Made by a program: the position numbers and the translations under genes. From NCBI GenBank assembly GCA_002877855.1, contig PNIA01000021.1:1-33644 (forward strand): a DNA stretch of 33,644 nucleotides, in the 5' to 3' direction. The stretch is from Caldisphaera sp. GTDB lineage: Archaea > Thermoproteota > Thermoprotei_A > Sulfolobales > Acidilobaceae. Shown in pieces: positions 1 to 7,969 of this stretch. Below the pieces are notes generated by a model, which saw only the letters and a program-made list of their open reading frames with translations, was not told where the DNA came from and did not search any database. How positions within the stretch are numbered: position 1 is the stretch's first letter; the number at the start of each line of letters is the position of its first letter.

Positions 1-552
1 AGATCTGGATATATGCCAGAAAAATTAAAGGAAGTAAGCGAAACATATGCTATACCATATTGGTCTTTGATAGTATTTGCAATAATAGGCGCAATATTAA
101 CTTTTCTAACAGCACCTGTCCATGCAATTTATTCTTTATTGGAAGATGCCGTAGTTAGCGGTTATCTAGCTTTTGCTACTCTACCAGTTGCTATGCTTTC
201 AGCTAGAAGGAAAGGATTAACTCCAAATAATTATAGATTGCCTGTTGGTTGGCTATGGAGTGGCTTGGCTTTTATTTCTGCTTCATTAATTGCTTTTTGG
301 AGCGGATGGCCATCTGTTCCATATGCAATTGCTATAGGAATTGTTGCCTCTATTGTATTCGGATTTATATTTAAAGTTAAAGGAGACTTTAAAAAATCTA
401 TATGGTATGTTGTTTATCTTATATTCATATTAATTATGACATATATAGGTAGTGATGGTGCATTAAATATAATAGGCTTTATACCATCAACAATAATAGT
501 TGCTGTAGTTTCAGTTTTTATATTCTTGCCATGGGGATTATTAAGTTCATAA
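1..552 (+). CDS. APC-type amino acid permease, C-terminal part
   Basis: This is the 3' end of a membrane transporter that enters the window already open: the frame reads RSGYMPEKLKEVSETYAIPY without a stop before the first ATG at 13, so that ATG is probably internal. The pattern 'G-x-M/L-P-x-x-L-x-x-V-x-x-x-Y-x-x-P-Y' is typical of the cytoplasmic loop before a late transmembrane helix in amino acid-polyamine-organocation permeases. About five further hydrophobic helices follow, ending FLPWGLLSS. The substrate cannot be read from this fragment. A T-rich stretch follows the stop. Family assignment is moderately sure; it could be a related transporter. Confidence 0.7.
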   Translation, partial: RSGYMPEKLKEVSETYAIPYWSLIVFAIIGAILTFLTAPVHAIYSLLEDAVVSGYLAFATLPVAMLSARRKGLTPNNYRLPVGWLWSGLAFISASLIAFWSGWPSVPYAIAIGIVASIVFGFIFKVKGDFKKSIWYVVYLIFILIMTYIGSDGALNIIGFIPSTIIVAVVSVFIFLPWGLLSS

Positions 553-907
553 TTTTTATTTTTTATATTATACGGGATAAACACTTAATGCTACTTAACA
601 TAAATTATTTTGAAGATACATTGTTTAATTTTAATAGACGCATATATAAGTATGTTAAATGAATGTACTTTCTAGTCTAACAACTCTTAATAAAATCTTC
701 TTTTATTAATTATCATTATTTTAAATTACATAGATCTTATGAAACTAATTAAAAAATTGAATAATTTACTTAAGAAATACAGTAAATACTATATATTATT
801 ATAATTATAACGAAAAGTAGCATATATAAAGAGCATTAACCCTTTAGATCTCGAAAAACCCTTTACTTTAGGGTTAGAAGAGGCAAATAAATTAGGAGGG
901 AGACACA
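553..907. other. Intergenic region, promoter and leader of the phosphatase gene
   Basis: This gap of about 355 bp holds no coding sequence I can support. The first 20 bases are T-rich and may terminate the permease transcript. The middle is featureless AT-rich DNA. The last 100 bases carry the promoter and a structured leader, described separately. Confidence 0.6.
811..907 (+). promoter_or_regulatory. Archaeal promoter with structured leader
   Basis: A purine-rich BRE-like stretch (811-818) precedes a strong TATA box (CATATATAAA, 821-830), which would place the transcription start near 850 and leave a leader of roughly 58 nt. The leader has a hairpin, AACCCT (857-862) pairing with AGGGTT (870-875). 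The nine bases AACCCTTTA occur twice, at 838-846 and 857-865. The RBS TTAGGAGGGA follows, just before a TTG start. Crenarchaeal leaders are often very short, so a hairpin here may be regulatory. That is inference only. Confidence 0.55.
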
Positions 908-1612
908 TTGGCAATTAAATTAGTAGCGACAGATATTGATGGGACATTAACAATAAGGAGAGGAGATGTGAGAATAAGCACGGATGCTATTAATGGTATT
1001 AGATTATTAGAGTCCAATGGAATTAAAGTATCATTAGTTTCAGGTAACTCTTTACCAGTTACATTAGGATTAAGAGGATATATAGGTGCTACAGGGCCCG
1101 CGATAGCTGAAAATGGTTGTGTAGTTTATTATCATGGATACCATCATATATGCGATAAAACTTTGCCTATTGAATTAAAAAATATGGCCTTAAAAATGGG
1201 GTTAATCGAAAGCTGGCAAAATAACTTTAGGTTTCATGATTTGGCTTTTTTCATACCGAAAAATATAACAAATGATAAAGTAAATGAATACATAGATAAT
1301 ATAGAAAAAAATGCAATTCCTTACGGATACAAGGTTTTGTGGAGTGGTTATGCTATTCATATTTTACCAAGTAATGGGGGAAAATACATTGGCGTTAAGT
1401 CTGCAACAGAATTATTAGGGATTAAAATGGAAGAAATTGCAACAGTTGGAGATGGGGAAAACGATTTAGATATGCTTAGAAGTACAAAGTTTTCTGCATG
1501 TCCAGGGGATGCATCACCTTATGTAAAAAGGTTAGTCAAATACATAGCATCTAAACCCGGTGGATCGGGTTTTTTGGAGATAGCCAATTATATTATTAAT
1601 AATCTAAAATAA
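908..1612 (+). CDS. Phosphoglycolate phosphatase, archaeal HAD type
   Basis: This is a HAD-superfamily phosphatase, expected to dephosphorylate 2-phosphoglycolate in the cytoplasm. Motif I is DIDGTLT (nucleophile D9, general acid D11). Motif II is the serine of SGNS (about 45). The motif III lysine is K159 in GGKYIGVKS, and motif IV is GDGENDLDML (182-189). The cap between motifs II and III is of the C2 type. The 234-residue length fits the archaeal family. The start is TTG, supported by the strong RBS TAGGAGGGA a few bases upstream. Sugar-phosphate phosphatases of the Cof type are the main alternative. Confidence 0.85.
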   Translation: MAIKLVATDIDGTLTIRRGDVRISTDAINGIRLLESNGIKVSLVSGNSLPVTLGLRGYIGATGPAIAENGCVVYYHGYHHICDKTLPIELKNMALKMGLIESWQNNFRFHDLAFFIPKNITNDKVNEYIDNIEKNAIPYGYKVLWSGYAIHILPSNGGKYIGVKSATELLGIKMEEIATVGDGENDLDMLRSTKFSACPGDASPYVKRLVKYIASKPGGSGFLEIANYIINNLK

Positions 1613-1677
1613 AATCAGACATTTGTGCTCTTCATAGCCTTAGCTCAGTACTCGGCAAATTCCTCATCAATTGTTAT
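1611..1677 (-). ncRNA. Candidate C/D box sRNA guiding 23S rRNA 2'-O-methylation
   Basis: Read on the minus strand, this 85-bp gap contains in order box C TGATGA (1669-1664), a 15-nt segment, box D' CTGA (1648-1645), a 10-nt spacer, box C'-like TGAAGA (1634-1629), a 10-nt segment, and box D CTGA (1618-1615). The C-to-D span is 55 nt, the usual archaeal size. AAATAA before box C can pair with TTATTT after box D as a terminal stem. The D' guide ends TTTGCCGAGTA, complementary to ACUCGGCAAAUU, which I recall as a conserved archaeal 23S rRNA segment. The five-nucleotide rule would target the C after ACU. I do not recognise a target for the D guide (GCACAAATGT). It lies directly behind the aCPSF2 gene on the same strand and may be processed from its 3' UTR. 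Confidence 0.75.
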
Positions 1678-1698
1678 TTGTTTTAGAAAACTTAAAAA

Positions 1699-2967
1699 TT
1701 AATCTAAAACAATTTCATCTCCGTTTGATGGTATAATAACTTCTATGCCAGTTTTTTCTTTAATTTCGTTTGCTAAGCTTGTCTGGCCTTCGTATTCACC
1801 ATGAACTAATATAATTTTTTCTATGCCCAAAATTTCCTTTACAGTTTCAATAATTCCTTTTCTATCGATATGGCTTGAAAAATCAAACCATTCAACTCTC
1901 GATTTAACATTTACCTTCGTATTGCCATCTTCAAATATGCCTTCTTCTAGTATTTTTCTACCTGGAGTTCTTGGTGCTTGAAAACTGACCATAAAAACTG
2001 CATCTTTGCTATTATTAGCAATTTTTTTCATATAATATTGACTAGGCCCACCTTTCATCATGCCAGCACTTGCTATTATTACTCCAGGTTGTTTTAAGGC
2101 TTTTCTTCTATCGCTCCATCCTTTAACTATTCTTTGCTCTTGTAATGCTCGTAGCAATATCTTTGGATTTTTTAGATAATCGCTATGGGCTATATATAGC
2201 TCAGCTATTTCTCTTATCATGCCATCTATCCAGACAGAGTATCCAAAACCTTTTTCCTCCAAAACAGACATTATTTCTTGACCTCTTGAAACCCCAAATG
2301 CAGGTACCAAAACTATCCCACCCTTTTCAACTACATCAGTTACATCGTCGTAAAACCTTTTTTCTGTTTCATCTCTTGGCGGATGATTTGATGTAGAATA
2401 TGTAGACTCTATAATTAATGTATCTGCTTTAACACCATTAAGTTTATGGCCGTATTTGAGCTTAGTCTCAACATTATTAATATCTGCAGTATATAATATC
2501 TTATGGTTGTTACTTTCGACTAAAACGCTTGCACTACCTGGTATATGACCACTATCCATTAAAGTTATTAAAAAGTTCCCATATTCTTCCGTCTTTTCAT
2601 AGTTTAATGTATCGGAATAAACAAGCATATCATTAACGCTTTGTTCATCAAATGGTAAATAAGGTCCATTAAGTTTAATCATATCCATAAGCAATATCTT
2701 GCTGATATCTAAAGTTAAAGGGGTTGCAGTCATTTTAGGCATTAAAGAAATATATAAAGTAGGAGCTGCTCCTATGTGGTCTAGATGGCTATGTGTTAAT
2801 ACTATAACATCTATATCTTTAGGCCTAATATGAAAAGGAAAAATTGGTCTATCATTTCCATCAAAGTTAACCCCATAATCTAATAAAGCGTTTTTTTCTT
2901 TATCTTCGATAGCTATAGCTGCTCTACCAACTTCTCTACCACTTCCTAGTATTTTTATTTTTGTCAT
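1699..2967 (-). CDS. Beta-CASP metallo-beta-lactamase ribonuclease, aCPSF2 type
   Basis: This is a predicted RNA-processing nuclease. The metallo-beta-lactamase motif HSHLDH is at 59-64, followed by a DSGHIPGSAS histidine motif and ADIN near 162. The beta-CASP insert lies in the middle (VLVPAFGVSRGQE onward), and the late motifs include FDFSSHIDR and VHGEYEG. At 422 residues without N-terminal KH domains it fits the shorter archaeal aCPSF2 group rather than KH-containing aCPSF1. Archaeal beta-CASP enzymes act as endo- and 5'-exonucleases in RNA decay and 3'-end formation. The RBS GAGGTT precedes the ATG. The candidate C/D sRNA lies immediately downstream on the same strand. Confidence 0.88.
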   Translation of the reverse strand: MTKIKILGSGREVGRAAIAIEDKEKNALLDYGVNFDGNDRPIFPFHIRPKDIDVIVLTHSHLDHIGAAPTLYISLMPKMTATPLTLDISKILLMDMIKLNGPYLPFDEQSVNDMLVYSDTLNYEKTEEYGNFLITLMDSGHIPGSASVLVESNNHKILYTADINNVETKLKYGHKLNGVKADTLIIESTYSTSNHPPRDETEKRFYDDVTDVVEKGGIVLVPAFGVSRGQEIMSVLEEKGFGYSVWIDGMIREIAELYIAHSDYLKNPKILLRALQEQRIVKGWSDRRKALKQPGVIIASAGMMKGGPSQYYMKKIANNSKDAVFMVSFQAPRTPGRKILEEGIFEDGNTKVNVKSRVEWFDFSSHIDRKGIIETVKEILGIEKIILVHGEYEGQTSLANEIKEKTGIEVIIPSNGDEIVLD

Positions 2968-3077
2968 TTATTTGCTAACCTCTTGATTTTCATATTAGTT
3001 TGGTGTGTTTGGGCTTAATATTTAATAATATAATATATTTACTTGTTTCTACATAAAATATACGTGGTGGAAGAAAT

Positions 3078-3446
3078 ATGATGGGAGTAAATCCTAAAGA
3101 TCTAAAAAAAGCCATGAAAAGAATGGGTATGGAAATGGAAGAGCTAAAGGCAACAAACATTTCTATAAATACTGAAGATGGATCAACTTATATAGTCGAT
3201 TCTCCGCAAGTGATGATAATAAAAGCAAGAGGACAGCCAACAATGCTATATATAATAGGAGAACCAAAAAAAGTTGAAAATAAAGAAAATAAAGAAATAA
3301 AAAAAGAATCAATTATGGAAATAAGTGAGGAAGATATTAAATTGGTTATGGATCAAACAGGGGTTGATGAAGCAACTGCTAGAAATGCGTTAAGAGAGAC
3401 CAATGGAGATATTGCAGAAGCTATTCTAAGGCTGAAAGGAAGTTAG
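3078..3446 (+). CDS. nac: Nascent polypeptide-associated complex protein (archaeal NAC)
   Basis: This is a ribosome-associated protein that contacts emerging nascent chains and works as a homodimer in archaea. The N-terminal part (MGVNPKDLKKAMKRMGMEME) and the following beta-rich NAC domain (about 20-70, containing TYIVDSPQVMIIKARGQPT) are typical. A charged linker (about 70-78) leads to a C-terminal UBA domain (about 80-122, ISEEDIKLVMDQTGVDEATA). The 122-residue length is normal. The RBS GGTGG lies just upstream of two consecutive ATG codons (3078 and 3081). The gene ends convergently, overlapping the 3' end of the XRE regulator by 26 bp. Confidence 0.93.
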   Translation: MMGVNPKDLKKAMKRMGMEMEELKATNISINTEDGSTYIVDSPQVMIIKARGQPTMLYIIGEPKKVENKENKEIKKESIMEISEEDIKLVMDQTGVDEATARNALRETNGDIAEAILRLKGS

Positions 3447-4173
3447 AATCCTCAGAACTGATTTTTGATCTTAGTCTTTTTATTAATTGATCTATATCTT
3501 TGACCAGGCTTAATATTAATGGTACGCCTTCTAGTCTAGCCAATTCGATAGCTAATGGATCTATGTATCTTCTGGGCCCATGTATTATAATGATTCCAGG
3601 TTTTACTAAAGAAACTCTAACGGCTACCATTGGGCTTCTACCTGCAGCAACATTAGAAAATACAATAGCTCTTTCTGGCGTTGAACCTAAAAGAAAATAA
3701 AACTGAGGTCCACTGAGTTCTGCTATGGCTTTAATGCTATCTATTAAGGTATACCCGTATGCCTTTATTGCATCTGAATAATCTGGTGACAAAAGAATTC
3801 CATCAACTAATTCTATTAAATCTGCAATAGACAACGGCTCATTGAATTCCATCATATCTATTATTGCTCCTCTGGGTATACCTAAAGCCTTAGATAGAGC
3901 ATCTAGCTTTTTCCATCCCCTTTGATGGTCAATAACTAAAAGTGCTCTTACAAATCTTTTTATAAAGTTAGCCCCTGGCGCTCTTCTACCTTTTTCATAA
4001 TCGCTAATAACACTTGCAGAAACCCCCATTATCCTAGCTACTTCAAGCTGTGAGACTTCGAAATAGTCCCTCCATTTTTTTAAACCAACATTAGGATTAT
4101 TGCTGTAAACTATATCTCCTGATATTCTTCTTGCTATTAAATCGGCAATAAAATTTTGAAATGATTCCTCCAT
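3421..4173 (-). CDS. XRE-family HTH transcriptional regulator (COG1709-like)
   Basis: This is a predicted DNA-binding regulator. An N-terminal helix-turn-helix (about 27-75) shows the XRE signature, including SQLEVARIMGVSASVISDYE and KGRRAPG. The C-terminal 100 residues (RAIVFSNVAAGRSPMVAVRV onward, including IIIIHGPRRYIDPLAIELAR) form an alpha/beta domain found with this HTH in archaeal proteins. It is probably a ligand-sensing or oligomerisation domain. The target is unknown. The start is ATG with GAGGG upstream. Its last 26 bases overlap the end of nac on the other strand, so the two transcripts are antisense at their 3' ends. Confidence 0.8.
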   Translation of the reverse strand: MEESFQNFIADLIARRISGDIVYSNNPNVGLKKWRDYFEVSQLEVARIMGVSASVISDYEKGRRAPGANFIKRFVRALLVIDHQRGWKKLDALSKALGIPRGAIIDMMEFNEPLSIADLIELVDGILLSPDYSDAIKAYGYTLIDSIKAIAELSGPQFYFLLGSTPERAIVFSNVAAGRSPMVAVRVSLVKPGIIIIHGPRRYIDPLAIELARLEGVPLILSLVKDIDQLIKRLRSKISSEDSNFLSALE

Positions 4174-4341
4174 TTTTACCCTCTTTTTAATATAATAACT
4201 GATCCTTATAAAATGTTAAATTAATGAACTTAGTAATGTTAAAAATAAATTTTTAATAGATAATATAATTAATACAATAAATTTGTCATTTAACTTTTAA
4301 ATACCTTTTATACTTGAATGTGGCGAGGTGCTAAATCCTAA

Positions 4342-4771
4342 ATGATGAAACTTGTATATTTTGCCTTTTTAGTATTGGCAAGTATAATATCAGGATTTTT
4401 TTGAAGATGTTATTGGATGGGCATTGAGGATTGGCGTTATAATTTCAGCCATATTAATAATATTTGGTTTTGCATTAATTATAATTCATAATGATGTATA
4501 TCATTATAATATAAATCAATTAGTCAGTCCAAATCAATAGTTAACACTAAAACTCTTAGATTTAGCAATTTTTACTCAAGTATGACGAAATTAAATGGGG
4601 TTGATATTATACTGTAGGCTTAATAGTTTTAATTACAACGCATGTTTTAAGAGTATTTATAGGAATAATACAATTTGCTAGGAAAAAGATTATTTGTAGA
4701 CAATTATAACCATTATTGTTTTCTTTAACTTAATGTTTGCCATATTCATTGTACCCCATATTATAAAATAA
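4342..4771 (+). pseudogene. Decayed DUF1634-family membrane protein gene
   Basis: No intact reading frame spans this region, but a DUF1634-like protein can be pieced together across three frames. The ATG-ATG start (RBS GAGGTG) gives MMKLVYFAFLVLASIISGFF, then a stop. One base over, after the T7 run at about 4397-4403, the frame continues FFEDVIGWALRIGVIISAI and reaches a TAG. Near 4600 the frame NGVDIIL needs one more base to continue as GLIVLITTHVLRVFIG. Further shifts lead to EKDYL, an in-frame TAG, then TIITIIVFFNLMFAIF and IVPHIIK with a final TAA. The fragments keep their order and the three-helix plan of the family. Such genes often sit beside TauE/SafE exporters, but none is in view. 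Confidence 0.75.
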
Positions 4772-4848
4772 TTTAAAAATAACACTAGATTCATAATATA
4801 TACAATACTTTAAAGTTTTTGATTATAAAGGAAATTTGGTGAATACAG

Positions 4849-5055
4849 ATGGCTAGAATAATCTTGCACGAGAGAAACCAACCATATGCAATAAAATTAG
4901 ATAATGATAAAGAAATTCATATATGTGCTTGCGGTCTTTCAAAAAATAAACCTTACTGCGATGGATCTCATAGGAAAACCCAAGATGAAGAAAAAGATAA
5001 AATATATTTATATAATAAAGATGGACAGAGATTAGATATAGTGCCATTCTATTAA
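4849..5055 (+). CDS. CDGSH-type [2Fe-2S] protein
   Basis: This is a small soluble iron-sulfur protein of the mitoNEET/CDGSH family. The cluster ligands are C26, C28, C37 and H41, in the order C-A-C-G-L-S, K-N-K-P-Y and C-D-G-S-H. This matches the C-x-C-x2-S/T-x3-P-x-C-D-G-S/A/T-H signature. It is a single-motif protein of 68 residues with no membrane anchor, unlike mitoNEET. Electron or cluster transfer is the expected role; the partner is unknown. The ATG follows GGTG by 7 nt. The next gene (dUTPase) starts 43 bp downstream on the same strand and may be co-transcribed. Confidence 0.92.
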   Translation: MARIILHERNQPYAIKLDNDKEIHICACGLSKNKPYCDGSHRKTQDEEKDKIYLYNKDGQRLDIVPFY

Positions 5056-5098
5056 AATTTTTTAGTTTTCTAAATCATATAATTTTTGGTGCTATTGC

Positions 5099-5572
5099 AT
5101 GGCATTTACAGGAAAAGATGCAAAATATTTTGTTCCTGATGCGGATGAGTGTCAAATCCAACCTGCTGGCATAGACCTAAGGCTGGATTCTGTATATAGA
5201 TTCAAAAATAATGGAATCTTAGGAATTAATAATAGGGATCTACCGAATGTTGAAGAGCTAATACCTAGCAATGAATATTTTAACTTAGCAAAAGGGGAAT
5301 ACAAAATAAGATTTTTTGATATTGTTTCTATTCCGGATAATGCTATAGGACTTTGTTTACCTAGAAGCTCTTTATTGAGAATGGGGGCTACATTAAATTG
5401 CGCATTATGGGATCCAGGATATAAAGGAAGAGGAGAGGCTTTACTATTAGTTTCAAACAATTATGGGATAAAAATACAGAGGCTAGCAAGAATTGCTCAA
5501 ATGTATTTTATTGAGCTAAAAAGCAAACCAAGCTTTTTATACAATGGTATTTATAATAATGAGAACATATAG
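5099..5572 (+). CDS. dut: dUTPase of the dCTP deaminase/dUTPase superfamily
   Basis: This trimeric nucleotide hydrolase should convert dUTP to dUMP and pyrophosphate and so keep uracil out of DNA. QPAGIDLRLD (about 21-30) is the N-terminal family motif. LPRSSLLRMGATLNCALWDP (from about 87) carries the P-R-S-S nucleotide-binding motif, and DPGYKGRGEALLL the following motif. The residues around the RSS and DPG segments resemble crenarchaeal dUTPases more than dCTP deaminase, though a deaminase or bifunctional activity is not excluded by sequence alone. The 157-residue length is typical. The start is ATG with GGTG 7 nt upstream. Confidence 0.82.
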   Translation: MAFTGKDAKYFVPDADECQIQPAGIDLRLDSVYRFKNNGILGINNRDLPNVEELIPSNEYFNLAKGEYKIRFFDIVSIPDNAIGLCLPRSSLLRMGATLNCALWDPGYKGRGEALLLVSNNYGIKIQRLARIAQMYFIELKSKPSFLYNGIYNNENI

Positions 5573-5617
5573 TTATAAAATTTGAACATTTATTAAAATA
5601 TTAGAGAGGTAAAGATT

Positions 5618-6418
5618 ATGTGCAAAGCAATTATAATATCTTCCCCAACTATAGATGTTATTGAGATTAATGAAAAAAGGATCACAAGCGCCGGTGGACC
5701 ACCTTTATTTATGGGGTTTGCTCTTAAAAAAATTGGTTGCGATGTAAATTTTTATGGTCCAATAGGAAAAAAAACAATGAAAACAGTTAAGCTCCAAGAA
5801 AAAATAGGAGTTAAAACCTTAGGGGAGCAACAAGAAAATGAAGGGGCTATATTTCTTCATAAATATGATAACGGTAAAAGATTTACTTTGTTTACTGGTA
5901 ACATAAAAAGCATAAATGTTGGCAACTTAGTTAATATTATTAATAAAATGGAAAATGATTTTATCATTGTATCACCAATTAATAATGAATATCCAATTGA
6001 TAAGCTTTCTATATTAAAAAAACCATTAGTTCTTGATTCCCAAGGATATTCTAGGACAATAAAAGAATGGTATAATAAATTGCCTGATTCTTATTTAGAC
6101 CTAATGCATCTATCTAATGACGATGAACCTGAATCCATATTAAACAGATTGAAAAATAAATCTGAATATATTTTATATACTGTTGGTTTAAAAAATACCA
6201 TAATAATTAATAAAGAAAAAATTATTAAGATTAAGCCCAAAGGAAACCCGGTTAAAGATATGACTGGAGCAGGTGATATTATAACAGGACTTGTATCATA
6301 TTTTCTTTTTTATAAAAAATATGATATTAAGTTATCATACGCTCAATCAGAAGAGTTATTTGAGGAGATTATAAATGAAATAAGCGAAATAAAATTAAAA
6401 GTTAATGAAGTCCAATGA
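5618..6418 (+). CDS. PfkB/ribokinase-family kinase
   Basis: This is a carbohydrate or nucleoside kinase of the ribokinase fold. The substrate-side motif is SAGGPPLFMGFALKKIG (from about 24), and the ATP/anion-hole motif is DMTGAGD (214-220), where D220 is the expected catalytic base. The 266-residue length is somewhat short for PfkB (about 300). The GGPP variant and short lid resemble archaeal myo-inositol or nucleoside kinase branches, but I cannot fix the substrate. The RBS GAGAGGT supports the ATG start. Its 3' end overlaps the convergent LysO gene by 17 bp. Confidence 0.8.
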   Translation: MCKAIIISSPTIDVIEINEKRITSAGGPPLFMGFALKKIGCDVNFYGPIGKKTMKTVKLQEKIGVKTLGEQQENEGAIFLHKYDNGKRFTLFTGNIKSINVGNLVNIINKMENDFIIVSPINNEYPIDKLSILKKPLVLDSQGYSRTIKEWYNKLPDSYLDLMHLSNDDEPESILNRLKNKSEYILYTVGLKNTIIINKEKIIKIKPKGNPVKDMTGAGDIITGLVSYFLFYKKYDIKLSYAQSEELFEEIINEISEIKLKVNEVQ

Positions 6419-7022
6419 TTAATGGAAATAGTATTGGTAAAATTATTGTTATTATCAGTCCTTGAATCAGAGCCGATGAACCATTTTTGAGGCCAGAATA
6501 CCTTATTATAATCCCTAGCGTAGTATCCATTGTTGTTGCACCACCCATGGCTATAGATGAATTGTCAAAATATTGATATAGCAATGGAAATAATGATAAT
6601 GTGTAAACCTCTCTCAATAAATTTGATATAAATCCAATTATCCCAAAGTAAGGATTATATATAGATAGAAATGGCCCTGTTAATGAATACCATCCAGAAC
6701 CTAAGGAAATTATTATAGCATATTTAATGTTTTCGTTAAGCACCTTATATAATATTAGGGCAGCAATTATATCACCAATTAAAACTGAAATGGTTAGCTT
6801 TAAACCGTCTTTAATTCCATTTATAGCAGATCTTATTATTTCTTTGCCTGAGACACCAACTTCAATACCTATCAAACCTATCAATATGTATAGCCATGTT
6901 ATGGCAATATTTTCAACAATTAATGCATTTATCTTGATGATTTTCCCTATAATTAAACCTAATAAAAAAATTAATAATGGCGGTAAAATTTCGTTAGTTC
7001 TTTTTCCCACTTCTCCCACCAT
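6402..7022 (-). CDS. lysO: LysO-type (DUF340) exporter, C-terminal half
   Basis: This integral membrane protein matches the C-terminal half of LysO, the lysine exporter known from E. coli. Diagnostic segments are GSGWYSLTGPFLS (re-entrant loop region) and GGATTMDTTLGIIIRYSG. About six helices are visible. E. coli LysO is one protein of about 300 residues; here the N-terminal helices are on a separate upstream gene (6994-7299) in another frame, overlapping by 29 bp. An alternative start, GTG at 7010, sits 5 nt after GGTGG and fits the local RBS spacing better than the ATG at 7022. Substrate by family only. Confidence 0.8.
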   Translation of the reverse strand: MVGEVGKRTNEILPPLLIFLLGLIIGKIIKINALIVENIAITWLYILIGLIGIEVGVSGKEIIRSAINGIKDGLKLTISVLIGDIIAALILYKVLNENIKYAIIISLGSGWYSLTGPFLSIYNPYFGIIGFISNLLREVYTLSLFPLLYQYFDNSSIAMGGATTMDTTLGIIIRYSGLKNGSSALIQGLIITIILPILFPLIIGLH

Positions 7023-7299
7023 TCATTAGTCTAGAAATCAATACTCCAAATATACCTGGTAAAACAGAATACAGAGCTATAGAATATATAAGTGATAATC
7101 CCTGCATATTAGATATGAATTCACTTATGTAACTGCTAGCTGTTAATGCCATAAAAAATATTAGATCAAATATTGATATGGTTATTAATAGGTTTAGTGA
7201 TTTTTTAAATTTATTATTAGCAAGTCTTTTGTAATTTATAAGTATGCCCATAAATAAACCAGATACTAATATTGTATATAAGACTATATCAGATAACAT
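6994..7299 (-). CDS. LysO-type (DUF340) exporter, N-terminal half
   Basis: This 101-residue protein has three predicted transmembrane helices (about 5-22, 35-55 and 68-88) and corresponds to the N-terminal third of LysO. It ends in a basic tail, RLMNGGRSGKKN, whose coding bases overlap the start of the C-terminal half. The ATG has GGGG 7-10 nt upstream. The overlap suggests translational coupling and a two-subunit transporter. Because both parts keep good RBSs and uninterrupted frames, I read this as a natural split rather than a recent frameshift. Confidence 0.72.
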   Translation of the reverse strand: MLSDIVLYTILVSGLFMGILINYKRLANNKFKKSLNLLITISIFDLIFFMALTASSYISEFISNMQGLSLIYSIALYSVLPGIFGVLISRLMNGGRSGKKN

Positions 7300-7406
7300 T
7301 GCTTTTCCCCATATTGTAAATTTTAATTTAGTTTAAAAGTTTATTATGCTTTAAAGATAGAAATACTTATAAGCTTTGTAATACAAGTATTATATAGGTG
7401 AAAAAT

Positions 7407-7949
7407 ATGTCTGAGAATCCAAATGTGCAAGAAAATCAAGAAAATCAAGAAAAGAAACAGGAAAAAGTATATACAATAAGAGGTCTTAACGAGGATTTGT
7501 ACGAAAGTTTTTCAAAAACAGCTAAGGAGCTAGGAACTACAGTAGGAGAATTAATGAATCAGGCAATGGGTCAGTTTTTGGTAACAGTCGAAGCAAGTAA
7601 AGATGCTACTCAAAAAATAACTGATAAAGTAAGCAAAACTAGTTCAAAAATATTAAAGGGTCCATTCGATGCATTTAAACAATTAATAACAAGTATAGCA
7701 GATTTTGATTTGGTCAGCAATATTAATGAACTAACAGTAACAAAAAATGACCTAGAAACTGCTGAAAAGCCTATAGTCTTTTCAAATATTAAAAAACTAG
7801 TATTTTCCCAAGATGTAGATATTAATACGATAAATAATAAGGTAAGATCAATCAAAGTAGTTGATGAAGTTGTTGTACCTTCCAATATACCAGTGTTGGT
7901 AGTTGCTAAAAAGTGTCAACTAGTAAAGAAAATAACTCAGAGCAAATAA
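7407..7949 (+). CDS. Unknown protein with ribbon-helix-helix-like N-terminus
   Basis: I do not recognise this 180-residue protein as a whole. After a Gln/Asn/Glu-rich lead (1-20), residues 21-60 (VYTIRGLNEDLYESFSKTAK, then ELGTTVGELMNQAMGQFL) have the strand-helix-helix pattern of MetJ/Arc-type DNA-binding domains. Residues about 65-90 look helical and amphipathic. From about 95 the chain is rich in alternating V/I/N strands with a quasi-repeated spacing (INELTV, IKKLVF, VRSIKV), suggesting a beta-rich solenoid-like tail. GTG at 7398 could serve as a start, but it is better read as the GGTG RBS, 6 nt before the ATG at 7407. A TATA-like TTATAAG lies near 7370. The DedA gene follows by 20 bp. 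Confidence 0.65.
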   Translation: MSENPNVQENQENQEKKQEKVYTIRGLNEDLYESFSKTAKELGTTVGELMNQAMGQFLVTVEASKDATQKITDKVSKTSSKILKGPFDAFKQLITSIADFDLVSNINELTVTKNDLETAEKPIVFSNIKKLVFSQDVDINTINNKVRSIKVVDEVVVPSNIPVLVVAKKCQLVKKITQSK

Positions 7950-7969
7950 ATAATAAACGGTGCAAATGA

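Noticed and set aside
868..877. TTTAGGGTTA resembling telomere repeat sequence
   Set aside because: A single copy that is better explained as the right arm of the leader hairpin; archaeal chromosomes are circular.
2145..2396. 83-residue open frame on the plus strand inside aCPSF2
   Set aside because: Leu/His/Gln-rich translation typical of an antisense shadow; the opposite strand has full family motifs.
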